NCBI RefSeq assembly: GCF_000372725.1
Contig: NW_005195301.1
Coordinates: forward strand, 367,435-431,434
Source: Emiliania huxleyi CCMP1516
Taxonomy: Eukaryota; Haptophyta; Isochrysidales; Noelaerhabdaceae
Reading direction: 5' to 3'
Length of the DNA: 64,000 nt
This document shows, one piece after another, positions 1 to 8,878 of this stretch. Each line of letters starts with the position of its first letter. Positions within the stretch are counted from its first letter, which is position 1. The notes under the pieces were generated by a model. It was not told the DNA's origin, did no database searches, and was given only the letters and a program-made list of their open reading frames with translations. A program made the position numbers and the translations under genes.

Positions 1-789
1 AACGCCCGCCCGATTCTGCAGCAGGTGCTTCAGCAACGTCGTCTTGCCCGCGCCGAGGAAGCCGGATAGCACCGTCACCGGCAGCGGCGGCGCGGACCCG
101 TGCTCGGACCGGGTACGCGGCAGCGGCGGTGGCAACAGCGGTGGCGTCAGCGGCGGCGGCTCGGGCGGCTCGAAAAGGCCCAGCAGCTCCAGCTGGTTGA
201 GCAGCTCCGCGACCTGGCCTTGCTCGCCGCGGTACTTGCTCACCGCCCCACGCCCGTTCTCCACCACGTCCTGCAGCGCCGCCAGCGCGCCCGGGTGCTT
301 CTGCGCAGAGTGCAGCGCCGCCAGCGCACCGGGATGGCCTCGGGCGGCCTTCAGCAGCGCCTCCATCCCCGACGTCAGACCGAGGATCTCCACCTCGGCG
401 TGGGAGGCCAGCAGCCTCTGCTCTTCGGCGCGGCTGAGCGGCTCGAGCTTCTGGCACGGGTGCTCGACGAGGTGTCTGCTGCCGCTCCGCACCTGCAGCC
501 AGTCGAGCGCGACCGGCGAGCCCAACTCGAGCGAGGCGACAACAGCCGCGATGCTCCCCTCCGCCTCCTCGGCAAACCGCGCCGTCTGCGCTGCGGCGCG
601 GCCGACGGCGATCGACCACTCCTTCTGCGGCGGGTCTCCGTGGGTGAGCGAGAGCTGAGCGTAGCGGAGGTAGTGCTTGACGCCAAAGACGGCGGTGCCT
701 CTCGTGAGCGAGACCAGGCTCGCGATCGTGCTGTGAGCGGAGAGCACCTCGTTGGCGCTGGCATCCTCCGGAGAATCGGCGGCCTCCAT
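1..789 (-). CDS. CobW/P47K-family GTPase (metallochaperone type), 5' part
   Basis: The frame is open from an ATG at 789 to the window edge (263 codons), so the rest of the gene lies outside. The last visible residues read VTVLSGFLGAGKTTLLKHLL, the P-loop (GxxGxGKT) that opens the CobW/COG0523 G domain. These GTPases insert zinc or cobalt into target proteins. In most family members this motif is close to the N-terminus; here about 235 residues precede it. They are mostly charged and helical, contain a repeated HPGALAAL segment, and end in a proline-rich linker just before the P-loop. No transit peptide is obvious. The family call is firm from the P-loop context; the role of the extension is unknown, and the GTPase motifs after the P-loop cannot be checked. 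Confidence 0.75.
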   Translation of the reverse strand, partial: MEAADSPEDASANEVLSAHSTIASLVSLTRGTAVFGVKHYLRYAQLSLTHGDPPQKEWSIAVGRAAAQTARFAEEAEGSIAAVVASLELGSPVALDWLQVRSGSRHLVEHPCQKLEPLSRAEEQRLLASHAEVEILGLTSGMEALLKAARGHPGALAALHSAQKHPGALAALQDVVENGRGAVSKYRGEQGQVAELLNQLELLGLFEPPEPPPLTPPLLPPPLPRTRSEHGSAPPLPVTVLSGFLGAGKTTLLKHLLQNRAGV

Positions 790-1410
790 GTAGCGGAGGT
801 ACCTCGCGCTGGACGTGGCGTACAGCATATGTGTGTGTATGCAGAGCGCGGCAGAGCGGCACCGTGGCCTGGACGTGTATATGCTCTCCCTCCTGCAGCG
901 CTGCAGGTGTGCTTAGCTTGTGCTGAGTGCAGCACGCCTGGAAGAGAAATGCAAAAGTCGGCCGTCGTGCGCGTGTCTGGTGTTTATTAGCTCCGAGTAG
1001 AGGGGGCGCTCCGCTGCTAGGGGAAACCTGGAGCGCGGACTAACCCTCGGGGACCCGTGTTTACTTTAAGGCGGCCCTTGCCCTGCGAACGCGCACCCCC
1101 GGGGCTAGGGCTCTCTAGCCCGTAACCCGATGCCAATCATCCGGCCCGCTGGGTGCGCTTCTTAGCGCCCCGGCCCTGATTCGCGATGCGGTTAGCGAGG
1201 TACTTCCATCCAGCCTGCTGTGGGAACAGCTGACGCAGTCTCGCCGAGGCTTCTCGGGTTTTAGGTTTGTTGTTGGCAAAACAAGACACAGAGCTCACAC
1301 AGAATCACGCCTCTCTGGTTGACTCGGCCAGACAAAACCCCGAGAGGCGTGGGAGTACCTCAAAAGTTCACGCCCGCCAGCCGAAGGGACGGAGAGCGTC
1401 CGCCTTGGCG
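790..1410. other. Intergenic, upstream of the CobW gene
   Basis: No convincing coding frame. It should hold the CobW promoter at its left end. Near 1259-1285 there is a motif (GTTTGTTGTTGGCAAA then CAAGACA) that recurs at about 31487-31512 and, inverted, at about 9993-10020, so it is part of a dispersed repeat. Confidence 0.5.
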
Positions 1411-2126
1411 ACCCCAGATGATACTCTCCCTGGCAGCCTGCCAGCCCCGCCTCGGGTCGGCTCCCATCGCACCTCGCGCGAAAGCTGCAGTGTGCAGTGT
1501 GGCAGAGCCCGCGCCGCAGTCGGCGCTAGTCAGCGGCAGTGCAGACCACACCAACGCTCGTGCTGCGCTCGTCACAGCGATAACGGCCCATCGCCCGCGC
1601 GCGGCGGCAGCGGCGAGGGGCAGGGCGGCCAGCCTCGCCGGAAACGCGAGCAGCACGATCCTGGCTGCGGGCGGTGCGGCTTGCCTTGCAGCGGCCTACC
1701 CGCCGGCGCGTCGAGCGCGCGAGGCAGCGCTGGCTTACGGAACGGCGCGACTCGCGCTGGCCTTTGCGAGGCGCGACCCCGACCCGAGGCGCCTCGTCCG
1801 CATCGACGAGGCGGCCGTCCACGCAGCCTCCGCCGTGCGCGAGGGCTGGGGTGCGGCGCGGCTCACGGCACTCGGGGCGGCGATGGCGGCGGTCAGCGGC
1901 GGCACGGTGGTGGAGCTCACCGCGGCCGCCGCCCACCGCCGGCTCGGCCGCAATGGCGCGGCGCCACCGCCCGTCGCTCGGCATGGTCGGAGAGGAGCAG
2001 CCGCGATGGAAAGAGAAGGCGTAGGCAGCACGGGCGAGCAGCCGGCAGCGACAGGACGAGCAGCCACCTCCGCAGACCACCTCTCCTCCCCCGAGGATGC
2101 CTCCGCGACCTCGCACGCCGCCCGAC
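1411..2126 (+). repeat. Long direct repeat, left copy (truncated by assembly gap)
   Basis: From the ACCCCAGATGATACTC block onward this copy matches 6607-7322 almost base for base (offset 5196); I noticed one substitution near 1456. It runs into the N gap, so its true length is unknown. It contains the first part of the same open frame (ATG 1418) that is complete in the right copy. The two copies flank the NLR-like gene in the same orientation. Confidence 0.9.
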
Positions 2127-2328
2127 NNNNNNNNNNNNNNNNNNNNNNNNNNNNNNNNNNNNNNNNNNNNNNNNNNNNNNNNNNNNNNNNNNNNNNNNNN
2201 NNNNNNNNNNNNNNNNNNNNNNNNNNNNNNNNNNNNNNNNNNNNNNNNNNNNNNNNNNNNNNNNNNNNNNNNNNNNNNNNNNNNNNNNNNNNNNNNNNNN
2301 NNNNNNNNNNNNNNNNNNNNNNNNNNNN
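2127..2328. other. Assembly gap (202 N)
   Basis: Run of N. It hides the end of the left direct repeat and the junction with the upstream region of the NLR-like gene. Confidence 1.
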
Positions 2329-2738
2329 TTGACCCGCATCTGCTCCGGACCCTCCCAGCAGCAAGGCGCTGCTGCTGGGGGCGGGTCGGCCATGAGCTTA
2401 GTTGTGCAGGGGGGGTACCGACCGAGCAGTGTGCGGCCGCTCCAGAATGTGCAGTTCACCTCAGGCTCAGCCCTCTGGGGCGCCATGGAGGGTGCTGGAC
2501 CGCTTTGGAGGGCTGGACCGGTCCAGCGCAGCCAGCTCGAACCGGTCCTGGACCGGTCCTGTGGGGGAGAGAGAGATACCTATATGCGGTGAGCGGGCGG
2601 GAAGGGTTCGAGCTCTTGATGTGAGTGTGAATTGAGAGTACAGGCTGGCCGCAAAAAAAGGGACGAATTCGCTTTTTGCATTAACGAAAAAAGAAAGTCA
2701 GCGGACAAACCGGTGGCAGCCGGGTGGTGTCCTTCGCC
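2329..2738. promoter_or_regulatory. Upstream region of the NLR-like gene, with a remnant of an NLR 3' end
   Basis: The stretch contains a cluster of GGACCGGTCC-type palindromes near 2510-2560. At about 2583-2626 there is a 44-base block identical to the last codons and stop of the NLR gene (about 6468-6511). This is a relic of another gene copy or a local duplication, sitting about 110 bases before the start codon of the intact gene. No TATA box stands out. Confidence 0.5.
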
Positions 2739-5700
2739 ATGTCCGATCTCCAGCGGTCCTCATCGACGGACAGTGGCATCGTCCGGCTCACGTCGGCGGC
2801 ACGGGCGCTCGACAAGTTGGAGACGGGACTGAAGCTCGTCGACACCGTGCTGAGGCTCGGCGAGGGCGCCGGGCTGCCTCTCATTCCGGCGGTGTGCCGC
2901 GCGGCTCGCGGCGTCCTTCAAGTCGTGCAAGAGTCGCGCACTGTGATCAACGATGCGCTATCGGCTGCCCTGCGCACGATCGACGTCCTCGAGCTGCTGC
3001 AGCTCATGGCTGAAAATGTGGAGCTCATGGACGTGAAGAGCCGCGCGAGCGTCGAGGACCGGATGCGCGAGTTGCAGCAGCTGCTCGAGGACGTGTGCTC
3101 GGCGGTCGCTGCCTTTGGCAAGAAGGGGTGGCTGCGGCGCGCGCTCAAAGTGAAGAGGCGCAACGCCTTCTCGCAGCTCGACTCGGAGATCACGGGCCAG
3201 CTCGACCAGCTGCTCACGTTCTACAACATCGCTCGCGACGCGCACATCATCGCCCGGCTGCAGATGCGCGAGTACGCGGTGGAGGCGGCGGTGCAGCGGC
3301 AGGTGGCCGAGCGGAATGCGATCGGCCAGGCTGTCGACGTGGCCGCGCTCGAGAAGGACTCCGAGGTCGTGCGCAGCATCGCCGTCGCCTCGGGCGTGTC
3401 GGACGCAGAGTTCCGTAGCGAGCTTCTCGAGCTTGGCGATGAAGTGCGGCAAGGGTTCGAGAAGATGCTCGACATGCAGCGGCAGGTGCTCGACGTACTG
3501 TCGGCCAACCCCCCCGCGCAGCATCCGCCGCCGCCGCATCCGCCCCAGCCGGTCCCTATCCCACGGTTGCTGGCTGTCGGCTGCGCCTCCTTCACCGCCC
3601 CAGCGGGCCTTCGCCTCGACGGCGTACTCACTGAGCTGGACGAGATCCAGGCGGCGCTTCCGGCTAGCTGGGTCGCCGCCTCCGTCCTGCGCGACCCGAC
3701 TGCCGAGCAGGCGGCGAGCGAGGCATCGAGCCTGCCGGGCTTCTCTTGGTTCCACTTTAGTGGGCACGCAGACCCGACGCTAGGGTCGCACCGCACGCTC
3801 CTGTGGATCAAGAACGGACGGCCTGAGGCCATCGACGCGCCCAGCCTCGTGCAGATGCTGCGACGGGCCGAGCTGGTCGTGTTAAATGGGTGCAAGTCGC
3901 TCGCGCTGGCCGAGGCTCTCGCGCATGCGGGCGTGCCGAACGTCGTCTGCTGGGAGACTCTGGCGCACGACGACGCGAGCTCGCGGTTCGGCGTGGCCTT
4001 CTGGAAGCGCGTGGCCGAGGCGACGCAGGCAGGCAAGCCGCTGAGGGATGCGGCGCGGCTTGGCTTTGAGGCGGGCGAGCTGGCGGTGCGCAGCGAGACG
4101 AAGGCGGGCGGCAGCCTGGCCAATGGCGCCTTGGCTGCATTCACCCCGCGTTTCGCCCTCGGGATCGACCCGCAGGACGCAGCTTTGGTGAAGCAAGCGG
4201 AGCCTGGCCGGGGCCGGTGCCTCCCGGCGGCAGGACCGGACGCAGTGAACAGGATCGCGGCGGGGCGGCCGGTGCTGCTGCAGCCGCAGCGGCCTCGCGG
4301 CGATCTGCCACTACGAGCGGTCCCCGACCGCTACGAGCTGCGGCCGGCGGACGCAGCTCTCCGCAAGACGTTGATCGAGGACGGCCTGCAGCCGGTTTCG
4401 CTCGTGGGTGGAGGCGGAGGTGCTGCCGCGCTGGCGGGGACCGCCGGCCTCGGCAAGAGCACCCTCGCCGCGGTGCTCGCCCTCGACGTTCGCGTGCAGT
4501 CGGCCTTTCACGGCGGTGTTTTCTGGCTCCGCTTTGGGCAGGAGCGCAGCGCGCTCGACGTGCTGCGCGAGCTGGCGGGCATGCTCGACGTTGACATCTC
4601 CGCGTTCCGAGAGCAGCCGGCCGCGGTCGCCGATGCCATCGCGCGTTGGCTCGATACCCGGCGCTGCTTGCTCATTCTCGACGACGTGTGGACTCTGGAG
4701 CAGGCGAGGCCGTTCATGCGGCTGCATGCCGGCCGGCTGCTGACTACGCGGGTGCGCGAAGTGGCCACGCAGGCGGGCGGCAGGACGCAGGAGATTGGCG
4801 CGCTGGAGCGGAGGCAGGCGCTGCGCTTGCTCGCGGCGTGCATGCAGACCGACGCCGACCTCTCGACCGATGCGGACGCGAAAGAGCTCGTGTGGCTGAG
4901 CGGCGGGTTGCCGGTGGTGCTCGAGCAGTGGGGCGCCGTCTGCCGCGACCAGAGCACGGGCTCCTTCCTCGAGGAGTTGCGGCAGGCGAGGGGACAGAAC
5001 ACGTTCGTCGACGTCGAGGGAGGAGGCGACTACGATTACGGCACTTTCTTCGCCGGCATGGAGGTGCAGCTCTTGCGGCTCGAGGTGAACGACGCGCGGA
5101 TCGAGCGTTGCTGCTGCAGGCTCGCCGTGCTGCCCGAGGACACGGAGATGCCGCTGAGCGTGGCGGCGATGCTGTGGGGCGTCGACGACGTCGATGCGGC
5201 GAAGATTGCGCGCAAGCTGGAGGGGCAGAATTTGGTGAAGCGGACGGAGGCGGGCGGCCGCACGGAAGCGTCGCTCTCGCTGCTCGATTTGCACTTGCAG
5301 TACTTGCGGCACCGCGGGCGGAACGCGATCGCGGTCTGGCACGCGGCGCTGCTGCGTGGCTGGATGGAGGGGTGCGTTGGCGGGGTGCTCAAGCCGGCGG
5401 GCTACTGGAGGCGTGCCGGCGTGCTGAAGCACCATCTAGGCGGCGCCGGGTCGGTGTTATTGCCCGAGTCGCTGACCGAGCTCAACATCAGCGGCAGCGT
5501 CGTCGGCAACGAGGGCGCCAAGGCGCTGGCCTCCGCTTTGCGCGTCAACGGGGTATTGACCAACCTCAACCTCGGCCAGGACTACAACATCGGCGGCATT
5601 GGCGACGAGGGTGCCAAGGCGCTAGCATCCGCTCTTCGCGTCAACGCGGTATTGACCGAGTTGCGGCTCGACGAGAACAGGATCGGCGACGAGGGCGCCA

Positions 5701-6509
5701 CCGCGCTGGCCTCCGCTCTTCGCGTCAACGGGGTGCTGACCACCCTCGCGCTCCCGCACAACAACATCGGCGCGGAGGGCGCAGCCGCGATCGCGGAGGC
5801 GCTACGCGGCAACGCGGTGCTGACCGAGTTGCGGCTGGGCGCGAACGAGATCGGCGGCGAGGGCGCCAAGGCGCTGGCCTCCGCTCTGCGCGTCAACGGG
5901 GTGCTGAAAAACCTCGACCTCGGCGAAAACGAGATCGGCGACGAGGGCGCGAAGGCGATCGGCGGCGCTCTCGCAGTCAACGGGGTGCTGACCACCCTCA
6001 ACCTCGCCAACAACCAGATCCGCGACCAGGGCGCCGCTGCGATCGCGGAAGCGCTGCGCGGCAACGGGGTATTGACCGAGTTGCAGCTCGGCGCGAACTA
6101 TATCGGCGGCGAGGGCGCCAAGGCGCTGGCCTCCGCTCTGCGCGTCAATGGGGTCTTGACCAGCCTAAACCTCCAGAACAACTTCATCCGCGACGAGGGC
6201 GCGACCGCGATCGCCGAGGCGCTGCAGGGCAACGCGGTATTGACCTCCTTGGACGTGAGCTACAACAGCTTGACCGAGGAGGCGGCCCTCGGCATCGTGC
6301 GCGTCGAGCGGCAGCGCAACAAACTCACCTCGCTGGGCTTGAGTCGCTGCAGCATCGGCCCAACTGGCGCCGCAGAGATCGCCGAGTACGTGTCGGGCAG
6401 CGGGGTGCTGAAAAACATCGACCTCAGCTACAACAGTTTGGGCGATGAGGGAAGGAAAGCGATTCACGATGCGGTGAGCGGGCGGGAAGGGTTCGAGCTC
6501 TTGATGTGA
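2739..6509 (+). CDS. NLR-like protein: helical bundle - CHAT protease - NB-ARC - 12 LRR
   Basis: Single uninterrupted exon, 1,256 residues from the first ATG (a GTG five codons earlier was not used). Residues 1-200 are helical and amphipathic, with a GLPLIPAVCRAARG stretch resembling HeLo/MLKL-type bundles (weak similarity). About 270-465 is a CHAT caspase-like protease: His343 in HFSGHAD and Cys385 in VLNGCKS form the expected dyad. About 545-760 is NB-ARC: Walker A GTAGLGKST with Lys573, Walker B LLILDDVW near 645-652, LLTTR and SGGLPVVL. A winged-helix-like region follows, then 12 ribonuclease-inhibitor-type LRRs of about 28 residues to the C-terminus. NB-ARC-LRR proteins are ATP-driven switches of innate immunity; CHAT domains are proteolytic effectors in prokaryotic and fungal conflict systems. 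A self-contained receptor-protease for cell defence or cell death is the inferred role. No signal peptide is seen, so it is probably cytosolic. Confidence 0.88.
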   Translation: MSDLQRSSSTDSGIVRLTSAARALDKLETGLKLVDTVLRLGEGAGLPLIPAVCRAARGVLQVVQESRTVINDALSAALRTIDVLELLQLMAENVELMDVKSRASVEDRMRELQQLLEDVCSAVAAFGKKGWLRRALKVKRRNAFSQLDSEITGQLDQLLTFYNIARDAHIIARLQMREYAVEAAVQRQVAERNAIGQAVDVAALEKDSEVVRSIAVASGVSDAEFRSELLELGDEVRQGFEKMLDMQRQVLDVLSANPPAQHPPPPHPPQPVPIPRLLAVGCASFTAPAGLRLDGVLTELDEIQAALPASWVAASVLRDPTAEQAASEASSLPGFSWFHFSGHADPTLGSHRTLLWIKNGRPEAIDAPSLVQMLRRAELVVLNGCKSLALAEALAHAGVPNVVCWETLAHDDASSRFGVAFWKRVAEATQAGKPLRDAARLGFEAGELAVRSETKAGGSLANGALAAFTPRFALGIDPQDAALVKQAEPGRGRCLPAAGPDAVNRIAAGRPVLLQPQRPRGDLPLRAVPDRYELRPADAALRKTLIEDGLQPVSLVGGGGGAAALAGTAGLGKSTLAAVLALDVRVQSAFHGGVFWLRFGQERSALDVLRELAGMLDVDISAFREQPAAVADAIARWLDTRRCLLILDDVWTLEQARPFMRLHAGRLLTTRVREVATQAGGRTQEIGALERRQALRLLAACMQTDADLSTDADAKELVWLSGGLPVVLEQWGAVCRDQSTGSFLEELRQARGQNTFVDVEGGGDYDYGTFFAGMEVQLLRLEVNDARIERCCCRLAVLPEDTEMPLSVAAMLWGVDDVDAAKIARKLEGQNLVKRTEAGGRTEASLSLLDLHLQYLRHRGRNAIAVWHAALLRGWMEGCVGGVLKPAGYWRRAGVLKHHLGGAGSVLLPESLTELNISGSVVGNEGAKALASALRVNGVLTNLNLGQDYNIGGIGDEGAKALASALRVNAVLTELRLDENRIGDEGATALASALRVNGVLTTLALPHNNIGAEGAAAIAEALRGNAVLTELRLGANEIGGEGAKALASALRVNGVLKNLDLGENEIGDEGAKAIGGALAVNGVLTTLNLANNQIRDQGAAAIAEALRGNGVLTELQLGANYIGGEGAKALASALRVNGVLTSLNLQNNFIRDEGATAIAEALQGNAVLTSLDVSYNSLTEEAALGIVRVERQRNKLTSLGLSRCSIGPTGAAEIAEYVSGSGVLKNIDLSYNSLGDEGRKAIHDAVSGREGFELLM
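5461..6500 (+). repeat. Internal LRR array (12 units of about 84 bp)
   Basis: Twelve in-frame units of the form L-T-x-L-x-L...G-x-EGA-x-A-[IL]-A-x-AL. Several neighbours share near-identical bases, such as the recurrent GCGCTGGCCTCCGCT and CGCGTCAACG blocks. That is the signature of recent unequal exchange or gene conversion. Variable positions concentrate in the LxLxxN face, where NLR ligand contacts normally lie. The last units (from about 6240) are more divergent. Confidence 0.85.
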
Positions 6510-6606
6510 GTGGGCTCTGATGAGAGTGGAGATGGTGTATGGGGACGTGCATGAAAAGTTCACCCGTGCCGGGGCGGCCCAAGGGACGGAGCGTCGCGCC
6601 TGGGCG

Positions 6607-7322
6607 ACCCCAGATGATACTCTCCCTGGCAGCCTGCCAGCCCCGCCTCGGGCCGGCTCCCATCGCACCTCGCGCGAAAGCTGCAGTGTGCAGTGTGGCA
6701 GAGCCCGCGCCGCAGTCGGCGCTAGTCAGCGGCAGTGCAGACCACACCAACGCTCGTGCTGCGCTCGTCACAGCGATAACGGCCCATCGCCCGCGCGCGG
6801 CGGCAGCGGCGAGGGGCAGGGCGGCCAGCCTCGCCGGAAACGCGAGCAGCACGATCCTGGCTGCGGGCGGTGCGGCTTGCCTTGCAGCGGCCTACCCGCC
6901 GGCGCGTCGAGCGCGCGAGGCAGCGCTGGCTTACGGAACGGCGCGACTCGCGCTGGCCTTTGCGAGGCGCGACCCCGACCCGAGGCGCCTCGTCCGCATC
7001 GACGAGGCGGCCGTCCACGCAGCCTCCGCCGTGCGCGAGGGCTGGGGTGCGGCGCGGCTCACGGCACTCGGGGCGGCGATGGCGGCGGTCAGCGGCGGCA
7101 CGGTGGTGGAGCTCACCGCGGCCGCCGCCCACCGCCGGCTCGGCCGCAATGGCGCGGCGCCACCGCCCGTCGCTCGGCATGGTCGGAGAGGAGCAGCCGC
7201 GATGGAAAGAGAAGGCGTAGGCAGCACGGGCGAGCAGCCGGCAGCGACAGGACGAGCAGCCACCTCCGCAGACCACCTCTCCTCCCCCGAGGATGCCTCC
7301 GCGACCTCGCACGCCGCCCGAC
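6607..7322 (+). repeat. Long direct repeat, right copy
   Basis: Matches 1411-2126 almost perfectly. It starts about 100 bases after the NLR stop codon. A short diverged homology continues to the left of it (about 6545-6605 compared with 1355-1410), so the duplicated block was once larger or shares an older edge. Confidence 0.9.
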
Positions 7323-7594
7323 CGTCCCCGTCCAACCCCGCCGCCGTCACAGCAACGGGACCCGCCGCTGCTGAGGCAGCAGAGAGGCGCCACCTCGCCG
7401 CGCTGTCGTGCGGTGCGGCGCTCCTCTCCTTCCTCCTTGCGGCGGGGTCGGCGCTCGCTTGTGTGGAGGCTTGCTTCGTCGTCAGCCTCGCCTTTGCCCA
7501 GCGGGCGCGGCTGTTACTCCTGGCGGCGCTGGTGCGGCTCGCGGCGCTCGGGCAGGACGAGGGCACGAGCACGGAGTCTGACATGCGCCCCTGA
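6614..7594 (+). CDS. Hypothetical protein in duplicated segment, with hydrophobic C-terminus
   Basis: An open frame of 326 codons from ATG 6614. I do not recognise the protein. It is rich in Ala and Arg, and about residues 255-310 form two or three hydrophobic segments that could span a membrane. The same frame is open in the left copy (ATG 1418) as far as the gap. In such GC-rich DNA long open frames arise by chance, and copy identity here reflects a recent duplication rather than selection, so coding status is uncertain. Confidence 0.3.
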   Translation: MILSLAACQPRLGPAPIAPRAKAAVCSVAEPAPQSALVSGSADHTNARAALVTAITAHRPRAAAAARGRAASLAGNASSTILAAGGAACLAAAYPPARRAREAALAYGTARLALAFARRDPDPRRLVRIDEAAVHAASAVREGWGAARLTALGAAMAAVSGGTVVELTAAAAHRRLGRNGAAPPPVARHGRRGAAAMEREGVGSTGEQPAATGRAATSADHLSSPEDASATSHAARPSPSNPAAVTATGPAAAEAAERRHLAALSCGAALLSFLLAAGSALACVEACFVVSLAFAQRARLLLLAALVRLAALGQDEGTSTESDMRP

Positions 7595-8878
7595 CACGCC
7601 CGCCGCATTCTGATAGGCGCAAGGGCGGCGAGCGAGGGACGAGTATGTGCCGGCGGCGGCGGGGTGTGGAGGGGTACGAGCCCGACGACAGCTGTGAGCA
7701 GCGTCTCTTCACACCTCTAGCTGTGAACAGGTGGCTCGTGTCCCTCCCTTCCTCAATGGAGGAGCTGCAGCAACGTGCAGCTTACCAGGCGAACGTCGCG
7801 GGTCTGCAGCTCGAGCAAGCGATGACGGACGGATGGGCGCGCTACTTGTCGCTCCGCCGGCGCTGGCTTCGCGGTGGCACTGGCGGAGGTGGCAGCAGCT
7901 TCAGCGGCAGGGGCGCTGGCAGCGGCGGGGGTGGCGACGCCCGAGGCGGCAGCGGTGGCGTGGCTTCCGAGCGTGGAGGTCTGCACGGGATACAAGAATG
8001 GGTCGTCGCCGCTGGTCATTGCGTGGCGCCTGCGTTCGCTTCTACGCCTTGACGCGCCTCGTTGCGAGTAGGCGGACGAGTCCTTGGCCGCTGCGAACCA
8101 AAGGTGGGTAGCGTGGCAGCTTCGAACTCTGCGCCGGAGCCGTGCGCCTCCTCTTCGGCCGCCGCCGCCAGCGGCGGCGGCGGCCGAAGAGGTGTCGGCC
8201 GAGGGCGGGAAGCGCGGGTTCGGCGGGTTGCTGCGCCGCCGCGCCGCCCCGGCCGACCAAGGGCACGAGGTGGCCACCCCCGCGGTGCGAGCGGAGCCTC
8301 CGAGTGGGCCGCGCTTCCGGCCTTTTGACTGGCTTACGAGGCAGTTTCCGCTCCCCGGTGGCTAGGTGTCGGTCTACTCTCTTGCTCACCCCAGCTGTCC
8401 CCCCGCGAGTAGGCCCAAGAATGAGCAGGGGCCGCACGCCGATTGACGGCTGCGTCTCGACTCGGAGCGAGTATGCCAATGCGCCAATGCTCCCAATCGG
8501 GGCTGAGCGCCAATCATGAATCAGATCGATCTCTCACAGATCTCTCATCGTCATGGAGCGCAAGAACCAAGATCGGAAAGAGATGACGAAGAAAATGACG
8601 TGTGGGTGGGTCTGGGTGGGGTGGGGGGAGGGGGTTCTCGTCTCTTGGCACAATAGTACATGCATATGCTCGGGGGGCACGATAATCTCAAAAATACTGT
8701 CAAAGCGCGCGGTACCCCGCAGAGGCCGCGATGTACATCGTATACACCTCGTCGCACGTCGCAGGCTCAGCCACAGGCGCTCTACAGCCACCAGCACCAC
8801 CGGCCGGGGTATGGCAAGCGACATGTACATGTGCCGACGGAACATGCCTGTTCCCGCGTGACTGCCAGGGAATGATCT
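7595..8878. other. Region without a confident gene, containing one introner-like hairpin element
   Basis: At 7691-7730 there is a short element, GCTGTGAGCAG-CGT-CTCTTCACACC followed by AGCTGTGAACAG. It matches intron sequence at 33700-33739 and 61086-61139, so a spliced gene may pass through here. An exon could start at 7731, but its translation is low-complexity and I cannot assign it. The rest (to the prefoldin stop at 8879) shows only shadow frames and a G-rich tract near 8600-8640. Confidence 0.4.
7691..7730 (+). mobile_element. Introner-like short hairpin element (copy 1)
   Basis: A GTGAGCAG/CTCTTCAC imperfect stem with a CGT loop is followed by ACCTCTAGCTGTGAACAG, which would serve as a 3' splice site. 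The same layout is seen in the SDR intron and the first channel intron. The host exon pair here is not identified. Confidence 0.45.

Noticed and set aside
4646-6448. 600-codon open frame overlapping the NLR gene in another frame
   Set aside because: Arg/Gly/Ala-rich translation with no motif; it follows from the codon bias of the repeated LRR DNA.
8042-8479. 145-codon minus-strand frame
   Set aside because: Arg-rich, no motif, and overlaps inverted GGCGGCGGC repeats.
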